Assembly (NCBI GenBank): GCA_947564465.1
Contig: CANOCV010000022.1
Location: forward strand, 1-46,062
Source of the DNA: an uncultured Roseburia sp.
GTDB taxonomy: Bacteria; Bacillota; Clostridia; Lachnospirales; Lachnospiraceae
DNA: 46,062 nt
Direction of reading: 5' to 3'
Part shown: piece by piece, positions 16,998-25,202 of the stretch
Layout of the letters: each line of letters begins with the position of its first letter
How positions within the stretch are numbered: the first letter of the stretch is position 1
Position numbers and translations under genes: made by a program
The notes under the pieces: generated by a model
Seen by the model: only the letters and a program-made list of their open reading frames with translations
Told to the model about the DNA's origin: nothing
Databases searched by the model: none

Positions 16998-18341
16998 ATG
17001 ACAAAGGATATGACAACCGGTAATCCATTAAAGATTATCTTACTGTTTTCCGTTCCGGTTTTATGCGGAAACATTTTTCAGCAATTTTATAACATGTTTG
17101 ACACTATTATTGTCGGGCAATTTCTCGGCGAGGACGCCCTTGCCGCCGTCGGAGCCACAGGCTCAATTATGTTCCTTGTTCTGGGCTTTGCCATGGGAAT
17201 CGCACAGGGCTTCGGCGTCATGGTCTCGCAGGCCTTCGGCGCCAAGGACATCCCCCGTTTAAAACATTACGCAGGGCTCTCTCTGTTTCTTGGACTTGTC
17301 GTTTCCGTAGTCCTGACATTGATAACGGTTATATTCTCCAAGAGTTTTCTGCTGTTTATGAACACGCCGGATAATATTTTGGATACGGCCAATTCCTATA
17401 TCCGAATTATTTTCTGGGGGATTACATGCACCATGTTTTATAACATCGCATCCGGTATTTTGCGCGGTGTAGGCGACAGTAAAACGCCGCTCTACTTTTT
17501 GATTCTCTCATCCTTTTTAAATATTGCGCTTGACTTGTTTTTTATCATTGTATGTAAAATGGGTGTTCCCGGCGCCGCTTACGCTACGGTTATTTCGCAG
17601 GGAATTTCCGCCGTCCTGTGTTTTATTTATATGTTCAAAAAGTTTGATATTTTAAAGCTCACCAGGGAGGACTACAGATTTGATGCAAGAACAAGCTGGC
17701 AGCTGATTGCCATCGGCATTCCCATGGCCTTAAACTACTCCCTGATTGCGGTAGGCGCCATGATCTTGCAGAGCGCCGTCAATGTGTTTGGCTCAAGCAC
17801 CGTCGCCGCCTTCACTGCCGCCACTAAGGTAGAACAAATTGCCACACAGACTCTGCCTACCCTTGGCACAACGATGGCGACCTACTGCGGTCAAAACCTA
17901 GGCGCCGGCAAGTATGACAGAATTTTTCAGGGAATGAGGTCTGCGCTTGTGATCGGCGTCTGCGCCGGAGCCTTTGCCTCCCTGATCTGCGCCGGCTTCG
18001 GCCGATACATTGTCCGCCTGTTTTTAAGCGATCCGGGCGATACGGTAATCTCGTATTCCACACAATATTTGAATACGGTAAGCTGCTTTTTCACTTTCCT
18101 TGTCCTTGTCTATCTCTACCGCACCTCTCTTCAGGGACTTGGCAAGGGAATTATGCCGATGATCAGCGGTATCTTTGAAATGTTGTGCCGTATTGCCACC
18201 GTCGCACTGCTCCTAAAGCCTTACGGCTACTGGTGCGTACGCCTTGCCAGCCCGATCGCATGGATCGGCGCAGGCGTTCCGCTGATGATTTATTATATTG
18301 TATGGAAAAATAAAATCAAAAATCAACATCCCGATATTTAG
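16998..18341 (+). CDS. MATE-family efflux transporter
   Basis: 447 residues with about 12 membrane helices in two similar halves. The N-terminal half has the MATE pattern FQQFYNMFDTIIVGQFLG and AVGATGSIMFLVLGFAMGIAQG. The second half has STVAAFTAATKVEQ and GQNLGAGKYDR. Exports drugs or cationic metabolites against a sodium or proton gradient. The chosen start is MTKDM, because GGAGGG lies just upstream; the ATG six codons earlier contains that site. Monocistronic, with its own promoter and a shared hairpin downstream. Substrate unknown. It is related to the second MATE gene in the window. Confidence 0.93.
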   Translation: MTKDMTTGNPLKIILLFSVPVLCGNIFQQFYNMFDTIIVGQFLGEDALAAVGATGSIMFLVLGFAMGIAQGFGVMVSQAFGAKDIPRLKHYAGLSLFLGLVVSVVLTLITVIFSKSFLLFMNTPDNILDTANSYIRIIFWGITCTMFYNIASGILRGVGDSKTPLYFLILSSFLNIALDLFFIIVCKMGVPGAAYATVISQGISAVLCFIYMFKKFDILKLTREDYRFDARTSWQLIAIGIPMALNYSLIAVGAMILQSAVNVFGSSTVAAFTAATKVEQIATQTLPTLGTTMATYCGQNLGAGKYDRIFQGMRSALVIGVCAGAFASLICAGFGRYIVRLFLSDPGDTVISYSTQYLNTVSCFFTFLVLVYLYRTSLQGLGKGIMPMISGIFEMLCRIATVALLLKPYGYWCVRLASPIAWIGAGVPLMIYYIVWKNKIKNQHPDI

Positions 18342-18350
18342 GCAAAAAAC

Positions 18351-18384
18351 AAGGGGCTGTCGGTCAATACCGATTTTGCCCCTT
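18351..18384 (-). terminator. terminator between the MATE gene and degV
   Basis: AAGGGGC and GCCCCTT arms with inner CGGT/ACCG pairing. On the minus strand the T-rich tract TTGTTTTTT follows, so it mainly serves degV. It can also fold in the convergent MATE transcript. Confidence 0.75.
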
Positions 18385-18393
18385 ATTATAATT

Positions 18394-19260
18394 CTATCTT
18401 TTTAACTCGCAGGAGCATGCAACTGCCAGCGAGCCCGGCCCCAGATGACATGCTATATTTAACGGCAAAGCCTGAATCTCAATCGTCTTACCGGAAAAAC
18501 GTTCCGACAACTCTTTTTGAAATTCCTCCGCCGCATCCTGATTGTCGGTATGCGCAACAAACAAATGAATGTGCTCTCCCCGCGGGTCGTTAAAACGTTT
18601 TTCAAAATCGTCCGCCATCGCCTGCATCATAATCGTCTTCGCCTGCTTTATGGTTCTGGCCTTGGCAAATGCATCTAATTTCTCTCCCTGTATCTGAAGC
18701 ACCGGTTTTAGCTTAAGCAATGTTCCAAGCGCCGCCGCTGCCGGTGTGATACGTCCGCCCTTCTTTAAATAGGTCAAAGTATCCACCATAATATAAATAC
18801 TGGATTCAAATCTGTTTTTCTCCAGGATATCTTTTATCTCTTTTGCACTCTTCCCCTCGTCCGCCAACTGCTTCGCATCCAGCGCCGACTGCTTCATTGT
18901 CACCGACACGCGCTGATTATTCACGACTTCCACTTTTCCGTCATAATCCTGGGCAAGCATCATTGCCGTCTCACAAGAGCTGCTCAATCCGCTTGACAAC
19001 GGGATATAGACCACCGCGTCATGATCCTCCAGAAGACGATCCCAGGTATCCGTAACGTCGCCCACCACAGGCATAGATGTAGAAATATCCACTCCCTGCG
19101 CAAGCTTCTGATAGAAAATCTCCTGTGTCAAATCCACACCCTCATAGCATGTCTCATTGTTTATAAAAAAAGGCATCGGTAACACGGTAATATCAAACTC
19201 TTTAGCCTCCGCCTGTGTAATCCCGCTTGAACTGTCGGTGAGTATTGCAACCTTACTCAT
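18394..19260 (-). CDS. DegV family fatty-acid-binding protein
   Basis: 288 residues. The N-terminus KVAILTDSSSGIT and the later VVYIPLSSGLSSSCETA, YIMVDTLTYLKKGGRI and HLGPGSLAVA are DegV family signatures. Known relatives (FakB) bind a fatty acid and present it to the kinase FakA for phosphorylation and entry into phospholipid synthesis. The Ser-rich loop SSGLSSS and the HLGPG His fit the carboxylate site. GGAGG precedes the ATG. No fakA is near, so the partner is elsewhere. The bound lipid is unknown. Confidence 0.9.
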   Translation of the reverse strand: MSKVAILTDSSSGITQAEAKEFDITVLPMPFFINNETCYEGVDLTQEIFYQKLAQGVDISTSMPVVGDVTDTWDRLLEDHDAVVYIPLSSGLSSSCETAMMLAQDYDGKVEVVNNQRVSVTMKQSALDAKQLADEGKSAKEIKDILEKNRFESSIYIMVDTLTYLKKGGRITPAAAALGTLLKLKPVLQIQGEKLDAFAKARTIKQAKTIMMQAMADDFEKRFNDPRGEHIHLFVAHTDNQDAAEEFQKELSERFSGKTIEIQALPLNIACHLGPGSLAVACSCELKR

Positions 19261-19410
19261 AAGTGCTCCTCCTTCTATTTTGTCGCCGTATCGCAGCCTC
19301 AGGCGTATCTTAAAGTTGCAGATACACCTAATACATGTTATTCTACCATACTTGATGTTTCATGACAACCTCATCATCATTTTACCCTAAGAAGTGTCAA
19401 ACTACTCCTA

Positions 19411-19644
19411 TTATGAAATAAAGAATCGAAGAAGGCGCATTGTATCCTCCTCACAATGCGTAATCAGCTCGCATTCTTCTATTTTTTTTTCATAAAAAAC
19501 GCTGGTAAGCGCAACAAACTGACAGAGCTTTGATTTTAAGTTTAAATGAAATCCTTCCCCGATATAAAGCTCCACCTCTTTTTCACACCGATCAATCATC
19601 AGAAAGAACTCACGATATCCTGCCGGAAGCATAAACTGATGCAT
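19411..19644 (-). CDS. small HPr-like protein without the active-site His
   Basis: 77 residues. AAGGAG lies 9 nt before the ATG, supporting translation. The pattern of a hydrophobic N-terminal strand and helix, then VELYIGEGFHLNLKSKLCQF, then ECELITHCEEDTMRLLRFF resembles the second half of HPr, where NAKSIMG and a final acidic helix occur. The Gly-x-His-Ala-Arg phosphorylation site is absent, so it cannot be a normal PTS carrier. Similar HPr-like proteins lacking the His occur in Clostridia with no known role. The resemblance was judged by eye. About 150 nt without genes or clear signals separate it from degV. Confidence 0.5.
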   Translation of the reverse strand: MHQFMLPAGYREFFLMIDRCEKEVELYIGEGFHLNLKSKLCQFVALTSVFYEKKIEECELITHCEEDTMRLLRFFIS

Positions 19645-19724
19645 ATTCTAACACTCCTTCATTGAGAAATTCTTCTATATATATGCGTAGAGATAAGAAA
19701 TATGCTTTATTCCGACAAGCAAAC

Positions 19725-19750
19725 AGCCATATCTCCTATGAGATATGGCT
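19725..19750 (-). terminator. probable terminator hairpin after asd
   Basis: AGCCATATCTC pairs with GAGATATGGCT (11 bp, 4-nt loop) 37 nt beyond the asd stop. The following T-tract on the minus strand is weak (TGTTTGCTTG). Confidence 0.55.
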
Positions 19751-19786
19751 ATCCTTTATCCGCATTATTCAATGACTTTCCTGTTT

Positions 19787-20872
19787 TTATTTTGCAGTAA
19801 TATATCCCTGCGCCTTTAACAACTCGGCACAAAGAACTGCTCCGCCTGCCGCGCCACGCACCGTGTTATGGGATAAGCCCACAAATTTCCAGTCGTACAC
19901 ACTGTCCTCACGAATACGTCCCACGCTCACGCCCATTCCGTTCTCATAATCTACATCCAAAGATACCTGCGGACGGTTATCGTCCTCCAGATACTGAATA
20001 AACTGCTTCGGTGCGCTCGGCAGTGAAAGTTCCTGCGGCACGCCTTTGAAATTTACCAGTTTTTCAATCAGCTGCTCCTTTGTCGGTTTCTTTTTAAATT
20101 TAACGAATACCGCCGCAGTATGACCGTTTAAAACAGGCACACGGATACACTGGCAGGTAATCACAGGAGAAGATGCCGGCTCAATCACGCCGTCCTTAAT
20201 CTCGCCCCAGATGCGCAGCGGCTCCTTCTCGCTCTTTTCTTCCTCTCCGCCAATATACGGAATAATATTTCCCTCCATCTCCGGCCAATCCTTAAATGTC
20301 TTTCCGGCGCCCGAAATTGCCTGATACGTCGTTGCCACCACTTCATACGGCTCAAACTCTTTCCATGCCGTAAGCACCGGCGCATAACTCTGGATTGAGC
20401 AGTTCGGTTTTACGGCAACAAATCCTCTTGTCGTGTTCAATCTTTTCTTCTGGAACTCAATCACCTTCATGTGCTCCGGATTGATCTCCGGCACAACCAT
20501 AGGGACGTCCGGTGTCCATCTGTGCGCACTGTTATTGGATACAACCGGCGTCTCGGCCTTGGCATAGGCCTCCTCAATCGCCTTGATCTCATCCTTTGTC
20601 ATGTCCACGGCGCTGAATACAAAATCAACCTCCGCCGCCACCTGCTCTACCTCGTTGACATTTTTTACAATTATATTCTTAACGGCATTTGGCATCGGCG
20701 TATCCATTTTCCATCGGTCTCCTACCGCCTGCTCATATGTTTTCCCGGCGCTTCTTGGACTTGCCGCAATCGTAGTCACCTCAAACCACGGATGATCCTC
20801 TAATAAAGAAATAAACCTCTGTCCAACCATTCCTGTTCCGCCTAAAATACCAACTCTCAACTTGTCACCCAT
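19787..20872 (-). CDS. asd: aspartate-semialdehyde dehydrogenase (archaeal/fungal type)
   Basis: 361 residues. Reduces aspartyl phosphate to aspartate semialdehyde with NADPH, leading to lysine, diaminopimelate, threonine and methionine. The Rossmann motif GILGGTGMVGQRF opens the protein and the catalytic Cys lies in AVKPNCSIQ near residue 157. The QAISGAGK loop and the C-terminal VGLSHNTVRGAAGGAV are present. The sequence pattern is that of the branch first seen in archaea and fungi and also used by many Clostridia. It stands alone rather than with lysC or dapA. AAGGAG precedes the ATG. Confidence 0.95.
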   Translation of the reverse strand: MGDKLRVGILGGTGMVGQRFISLLEDHPWFEVTTIAASPRSAGKTYEQAVGDRWKMDTPMPNAVKNIIVKNVNEVEQVAAEVDFVFSAVDMTKDEIKAIEEAYAKAETPVVSNNSAHRWTPDVPMVVPEINPEHMKVIEFQKKRLNTTRGFVAVKPNCSIQSYAPVLTAWKEFEPYEVVATTYQAISGAGKTFKDWPEMEGNIIPYIGGEEEKSEKEPLRIWGEIKDGVIEPASSPVITCQCIRVPVLNGHTAAVFVKFKKKPTKEQLIEKLVNFKGVPQELSLPSAPKQFIQYLEDDNRPQVSLDVDYENGMGVSVGRIREDSVYDWKFVGLSHNTVRGAAGGAVLCAELLKAQGYITAK

Positions 20873-20958
20873 CTTGTGATCTCCTTATCTGTTTTTCAGC
20901 TGCGCTTTTTACTTTCTCTTGTGTCCGTTTTTCGCGTACAACTGTCTTTCTGGTAAAT

Positions 20959-20987
20959 ATATTATCTGATTTCGCAAAAAAAAGCAA
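20959..20987 (-). promoter_or_regulatory. probable asd promoter overlapping the argH terminator
   Basis: Minus-strand TTGCTT (20987-20982), a 17-bp spacer and TAATAT (20964-20959). The -35 lies on the tail of the argH terminator stem and its T-run. Confidence 0.5.
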
Positions 20988-21028
20988 TTCACATTTTATC
21001 ACAATTTGCTATGTGAATTGCCTTTTTC
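20976..21028 (-). terminator. intrinsic terminator of argH
   Basis: GCAATTCACA (20984-20993) pairs with TGTGAATTGC (21012-21021). On the minus strand eight T follow, and a T-run also flanks the other side. Confidence 0.8.
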
Positions 21029-21047
21029 TTATGCAGAAGTACCAATT

Positions 21048-22463
21048 TTATGCTTGATGTGTAACCGTAAACCAATCGCTGTCATGATTCTTTTCAAGAT
21101 ACTCCTTCTCTATGGCAATGACCTTTTCCATAGCTTCTTTGCCCGGAGCTCCGATTGTCAGGCGCTTGTTCACACAAGTCTCCATAGAAATCGCCTCGTA
21201 AACATCCTCTTCAAATACCGGACTGATCGCTTTTAATTCTTCCAACGACATCTCGTCGATCGCAATACCCTTTTCGATACAATAAAGCACAATCTGTCCG
21301 ACGATTCCATGCGCATCGCGAAACGGCACTCCATGATTTACAAGGTAATCCGCGGCGTCCGTGGCATTTGTAAAGCCGCAGCTTGCGCTCCTTCTCATCT
21401 GCTCTTTGTTAAACTTCATAGTGGCAAGCATTCCCTGAAACAGCGCAAGGCATCCCTTCACTGTATCCATCGCATCAAACGCCAGCTCTTTGTCCTCCTG
21501 CATATCTTTATTGTAGGCAAGCGGTATCCCTTTCATTGTCGTAAGAAGCGACATCAGCGCCCCGTACACCCTGCCCGTCTTTCCCCTTACAAGCTCCGCA
21601 ATATCGGGATTCTTCTTTTGCGGCATGATGCTGCTGCCCGTGCTGTACGCATCGTCAATCTCAACAAACTGATATTCATTGGAATTCCATATAATAATCT
21701 CTTCCGAAAAACGGCTTAAGTGCATCATAATCGTAGACAGGGCAGATAAAAACTCAATTAAATAATCGCGGTCCGATACACCGTCCAAGCTGTTTAGTGT
21801 AGGTCCGTCAAAGCCCATCAGCTCTGCCGTATACTCACGGTCCAAAGGATATGTAGTTCCCGCAAGAGCCCCCGATCCAAGCGGACAGTAATTCATGCGT
21901 TTAAAAATATCAAAAAGACGCTGCCTGTCCCTTTTGAACATCTCAAAATATGCTCCCATATGATGCGCAAGCGTAATCGGCTGCGCCTTCTGCAAATGAG
22001 TAAAGCCCGGCATAATAGTCTCGGTATTCTCTTCCATAATTTTCAAAATAGTATGAAGCAGCTCATCTAAGAGTTCATCCGTATATAACACCTCTAACCT
22101 GGTGTAGAGACGCATGTCAAGAGCCACCTGGTCATTCCTGCTTCGGCCCGTATGCAGCTTCTTTCCGGTATCCCCAAGCCTGTCAATCAGATTCGCCTCC
22201 ACAAAGCTGTGTATATCCTCATACTCATCGGTGATTTCCAGTCTGCCATTCTCTACGTCCGTGCGGATTTCATCCAGACATTTTACGATCGCCTGCATTT
22301 CTTCTTTTGTCAAAATCCCCTGTTTTCCCAGCATACATACATGGGCAATGCTGCCCTCAATATCCTGTTTATAAAACTTTTTGTCGAAGGAAATGGACGC
22401 ATTAAAATTATATACCAGCTTGTCCGTCTCCTTCGTAAATCGCCCGCCCCATAATTGTGCCAT
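21048..22463 (-). CDS. argH: argininosuccinate lyase
   Basis: 471 residues, full length. Cleaves argininosuccinate to arginine and fumarate. The family signature [12 protein letters not shown] (flexible loop with catalytic Ser) is present, with [17 protein letters not shown] near the N-terminus and [16 protein letters not shown] carrying the His of the active site. GAGGATATATT precedes the ATG. argG is not adjacent, whereas in many Firmicutes argG and argH are paired. The arginine repressor gene lies about 17 kb away in this window; no ARG-box was recognised here by eye. Confidence 0.97.
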   Translation of the reverse strand: MAQLWGGRFTKETDKLVYNFNASISFDKKFYKQDIEGSIAHVCMLGKQGILTKEEMQAIVKCLDEIRTDVENGRLEITDEYEDIHSFVEANLIDRLGDTGKKLHTGRSRNDQVALDMRLYTRLEVLYTDELLDELLHTILKIMEENTETIMPGFTHLQKAQPITLAHHMGAYFEMFKRDRQRLFDIFKRMNYCPLGSGALAGTTYPLDREYTAELMGFDGPTLNSLDGVSDRDYLIEFLSALSTIMMHLSRFSEEIIIWNSNEYQFVEIDDAYSTGSSIMPQKKNPDIAELVRGKTGRVYGALMSLLTTMKGIPLAYNKDMQEDKELAFDAMDTVKGCLALFQGMLATMKFNKEQMRRSASCGFTNATDAADYLVNHGVPFRDAHGIVGQIVLYCIEKGIAIDEMSLEELKAISPVFEEDVYEAISMETCVNKRLTIGAPGKEAMEKVIAIEKEYLEKNHDSDWFTVTHQA

Positions 22464-22558
22464 AATATATCCTCACTTTCTTTTTAAATCTATCTACTAT
22501 TCATATAAAACATATCCCTGACATTATAAGCAAAAAATATATAAAATACAATGCTTTT

Positions 22559-23203
22559 TCATTCCCGTCTCTGCGAAAAGGCAACAGATTTGTCTGGACT
22601 GTTACGCGAAAAGACACAGCCGCAGTAATCCTGCCTGTACATTCCATACTCACGCGACAATTCCACGGAACGCTTATATCCGTCCCTTTTCTTAAAGTCA
22701 GAATAAAGATACGGTACTCCGTATTCCTCCGCAAGACGCCCCCCGATCTCGTTTAATTTTGCGGCATTCTTCAACGGACTGATGGACAGCGTTGTCGTAA
22801 AATATTCCATCCCCATACGCTTTGCCCTCTGTGCCGCTTCCCGAAGGCGCAGCTCATAACAGCGAAAACAGCGTTCTCCTCCCTCCGGCGACTCCTCATA
22901 TCCCCGCACGGTCTCATAAAAACGCTCCTTGTCAAACTCTCCCTTCACAAAGCTTATCGTATTTTGAGCAGGAAAACGCCGGATAAACTCTTCCTGTTCC
23001 CTCACCCGTTTTTCATATTCCTCATCGGGATAAATATTGGGGTTATAATAAAATACAGTTATCTTAAAATATTCCGACAAATACTCTAACACATACGAGC
23101 TGCACGGCGCACAGCAGCTGTGCAAAAATAAAGTCGGAATTTTATTTTCGGACTGATTTTGGGCAATTGTTTTTTCTAGTATTTTCTGATAATTCTGATT
23201 CAT
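22559..23203 (-). CDS. queH: epoxyqueuosine reductase QueH
   Basis: 214 residues. Performs the last step of queuosine synthesis, reducing epoxyqueuosine in tRNA; it is the non-cobalamin alternative to QueG. Family motifs are LHSCCAPCSSYV near residue 28, YNPNIYPDEEYEKR, ERCFRCYELRL with its Cys pair, and the C-terminal YCGCVFS. The adjacent and paired cysteines are the proposed iron-sulfur and metal ligands. Divergent from the ABC importer genes, with a 117-nt gap. No other queuosine genes in the window. Confidence 0.9.
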   Translation of the reverse strand: MNQNYQKILEKTIAQNQSENKIPTLFLHSCCAPCSSYVLEYLSEYFKITVFYYNPNIYPDEEYEKRVREQEEFIRRFPAQNTISFVKGEFDKERFYETVRGYEESPEGGERCFRCYELRLREAAQRAKRMGMEYFTTTLSISPLKNAAKLNEIGGRLAEEYGVPYLYSDFKKRDGYKRSVELSREYGMYRQDYCGCVFSRNSPDKSVAFSQRRE

Positions 23204-23320
23204 CCTATCCCTCTTTCATACTGGCAGTAAAACGCACATTTTCGTGTCTCTCTCATATGATATATCACAGGAAATTCTATTTTTCAATATAATGTTTGCC
23301 ATTTGTATGCGAGGTTGTCT

Positions 23321-24097
23321 ATGGAACCAATCCTTGAATGTAAAAATATAAATTACAGCTATCATTCTATGACGGGCGAGACGCCCGCCTTAAATAATAT
23401 TAATTTTAAAATAAACAAAGGAGAATTTCTTTCAATTGTGGGGCCAAGCGGATGCGGAAAGTCCACTCTGCTCTCTTTGATATGCGGCCTTATCTCGCCG
23501 GAATGCGGCGAAATCCTTTACGAGGGAAAAAACATATCCGAATCCAGCCGGCAGCATTTTGGATATATGCTGCAAAAGGATCATCTGTTTGAGTGGCGCA
23601 CCATACGCCGTAATGTCCTGCTCGGACTTGAAATTCAAAAAAAACTGTCACGGGAAACAAGTGCATACGCAGATCAATTGCTTGAAACTTATGGTCTGTC
23701 GGCATTTGCCGAAAAACGTCCTTCAGAGTTATCCGGCGGTATGCGGCAGCGCGCTGCGTTAATCCGCACGCTTGTCCTAAAACCGGAGCTTCTTCTGTTA
23801 GACGAACCTTTTTCTGCCTTAGATTACCAGACAAGACTAAAGGTCGGCGACGATATCGGAACGATTATCCGTCAGGAGAAAAAAACGGCGATTCTTGTAA
23901 CCCACGATTTGTCGGAAGCAATCTCCATGGGCGATAAGGTTCTTGTCCTGTCCAATCGCCCGGGGGAGATTAAGACAATTGTTCCGATTTCTCTCGACAA
24001 CAGTTTATCTCCTTTAGAAAAGAGGAATTGCAGTGAATTTAAAACGTATTTTAATTTAATATGGAAGGAGTTTGAATCAAATGAAGACGAAACTTAG
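23321..24097 (+). CDS. ABC importer ATPase (nitrate/sulfonate/taurine type)
   Basis: 258 residues from MEPILECKN, chosen for the GAGG site 6 nt upstream; a TTG six codons earlier has none. Walker A is GPSGCGKST, the Q-loop is LQKDHLFEWRTI, the signature is LSGGMRQR, Walker B is LLLLDEP and the switch His is in LVTHDLSEAI. The pattern matches the SsuB/TauB/ThiZ group, which powers uptake of sulfonates, nitrate, or thiamine precursors. A TATAAT (23288-23293) with only a weak -35 lies upstream. The end overlaps the permease start. No TPP riboswitch and no binding-protein gene is beside it. Confidence 0.9.
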   Translation: MEPILECKNINYSYHSMTGETPALNNINFKINKGEFLSIVGPSGCGKSTLLSLICGLISPECGEILYEGKNISESSRQHFGYMLQKDHLFEWRTIRRNVLLGLEIQKKLSRETSAYADQLLETYGLSAFAEKRPSELSGGMRQRAALIRTLVLKPELLLLDEPFSALDYQTRLKVGDDIGTIIRQEKKTAILVTHDLSEAISMGDKVLVLSNRPGEIKTIVPISLDNSLSPLEKRNCSEFKTYFNLIWKEFESNEDET

Positions 24098-24878
24098 TGC
24101 ACAGGAATTTTATATCCGCCAACAGAAAAAGCGAACATACCAAATCCGTATCGCACGCACATTAATCCTCCTTCTCTTCCTAATCTTATGGGAAGCCACT
24201 GCAGACCTTGGCATCCTTGATTCCTTTATTTTCAGCAGCCCCTCGCGCGTCGTACGCTGCTTTTACGAGATGCTTGTGAACCAGGATCTCCTTTTTCATA
24301 TAGGAATCACACTCTTTGAAACGCTCGCCAGCTTTGCGCTCGTTTTACTGTTTACGCTGCTGATTACGACATGCCTGTGGTTAAATGACAAGGTATCCAA
24401 AACCTTAGAACCGTACCTCGTCGTCCTAAACTCGCTCCCAAAGTCGGCTCTCGCCCCGCTTCTCATCGTCTGGCTCGGCGGAAATTATAAAACAATTATA
24501 CTTACCGGCATGTCCGTCGCCATTTTCGGCTCTATCTTAAGCCTGTATACGGCTTTTATGGAGACGGATGCCGAGAAAATCAAGCTGGTTAAAACACTTG
24601 GCGGCAACAAAAAAGACGTCTTGTTTCGAGTTATGCTTCCCGGCAATATTCCCTCGCTGCTTAGCATCATGAAGGTGAATATCGGACTCTGTCTTGTCGG
24701 TGTCATTATCGGAGAATTTATTGCCGCAAGGATCGGGCTTGGATATCTGATTATCTACGGAAGCCAGGTCTTTAAGCTGGACTGGGTCATCATGTCGATT
24801 CTTGTACTCTGTATCATTGCCATGGGATTATACCAGTGTATCGGACGGATGGAAAAATGGTATCTGAAAAGAATTTAG
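24081..24878 (+). CDS. ABC importer permease (nitrate/sulfonate/taurine type)
   Basis: 265 residues with about six membrane helices. The EAA-type loop that meets the ATPase is TLGGNKKDVLFRVMLPGNIPS. The chosen ATG overlaps the ATPase gene by 17 nt and has GGAG 10 nt upstream. Works with the preceding ATPase as one transporter. It is followed directly by a 44-nt repeat and a terminator-like hairpin, so the operon ends without a binding protein. Substrate could be a sulfonate, a thiamine precursor or another small anion; sequence alone does not decide. Confidence 0.88.
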   Translation: MKTKLSAQEFYIRQQKKRTYQIRIARTLILLLFLILWEATADLGILDSFIFSSPSRVVRCFYEMLVNQDLLFHIGITLFETLASFALVLLFTLLITTCLWLNDKVSKTLEPYLVVLNSLPKSALAPLLIVWLGGNYKTIILTGMSVAIFGSILSLYTAFMETDAEKIKLVKTLGGNKKDVLFRVMLPGNIPSLLSIMKVNIGLCLVGVIIGEFIAARIGLGYLIIYGSQVFKLDWVIMSILVLCIIAMGLYQCIGRMEKWYLKRI

Positions 24879-24922
24879 ACTTACGGAACCTGCCACCGGC
24901 AGCTTCCTTCAGATGCATAGCA
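24879..24922 (+). repeat. 44-nt dispersed repeat, copy A
   Basis: 39 of 44 bases match 27211-27254. Both copies begin ACTTACGGAA, hold an inverted-repeat core around CTGCCnCCGGCAGC and end in AGCA. Copy A starts immediately after the permease stop and precedes a terminator-like hairpin. Confidence 0.7.
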
Positions 24923-24931
24923 CCAAAAACG

Positions 24932-24963
24932 GCGCCGTGATTTCCTTCACAGCGCCGATATTT
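24932..24963 (+). terminator. terminator-like hairpin after the ABC importer
   Basis: CGGCGC and GCGCCG arms with inner GTG/CAC pairing, followed by ATATTTTT on the plus strand. The tail overlaps the end of the opposite-strand small membrane ORF. Confidence 0.6.
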
Positions 24964-25197
24964 TTAGAAGAACTGCGGTACATAGTAAGCCAGAAACAAT
25001 CCCGCAGCAAAGGAGATCAGATTTGCAACGAAAGCATATAAAATTGGATGTCCCTTTTTCTCCGCCGCAAACCTCCGATTATAAAGCAACGCCTCCACAA
25101 CAAATATGATAATTTCTATCACAAGCAGCAAATAAACGCTCCCCCAGAAATAACTGTTCAAGTTCAGCAGCACATTTAAACCAAGCTGCGTAATCAC
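24964..25197 (-). CDS. small membrane protein or C-terminal gene remnant
   Basis: 77 residues from a GTG start 5 nt after the second MATE gene's stop. There are two clear membrane helices (about 16-37 and 52-75) joined by a basic loop, YNRRFAAEKKGHP. No ribosome binding site is visible, so translation would depend on coupling to the MATE gene. The look of the sequence (immediate hydrophobic onset, paired helices, no start context) also fits the tail of a longer, decayed membrane protein. Not recognised. Confidence 0.4.
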   Translation of the reverse strand: MITQLGLNVLLNLNSYFWGSVYLLLVIEIIIFVVEALLYNRRFAAEKKGHPILYAFVANLISFAAGLFLAYYVPQFF

Positions 25198-25202
25198 ATT
25201 AT

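Noticed and set aside
23204..23320. TPP riboswitch upstream of the ABC importer
   Set aside because: The conserved thi-box segments are absent from the 117-nt gap.
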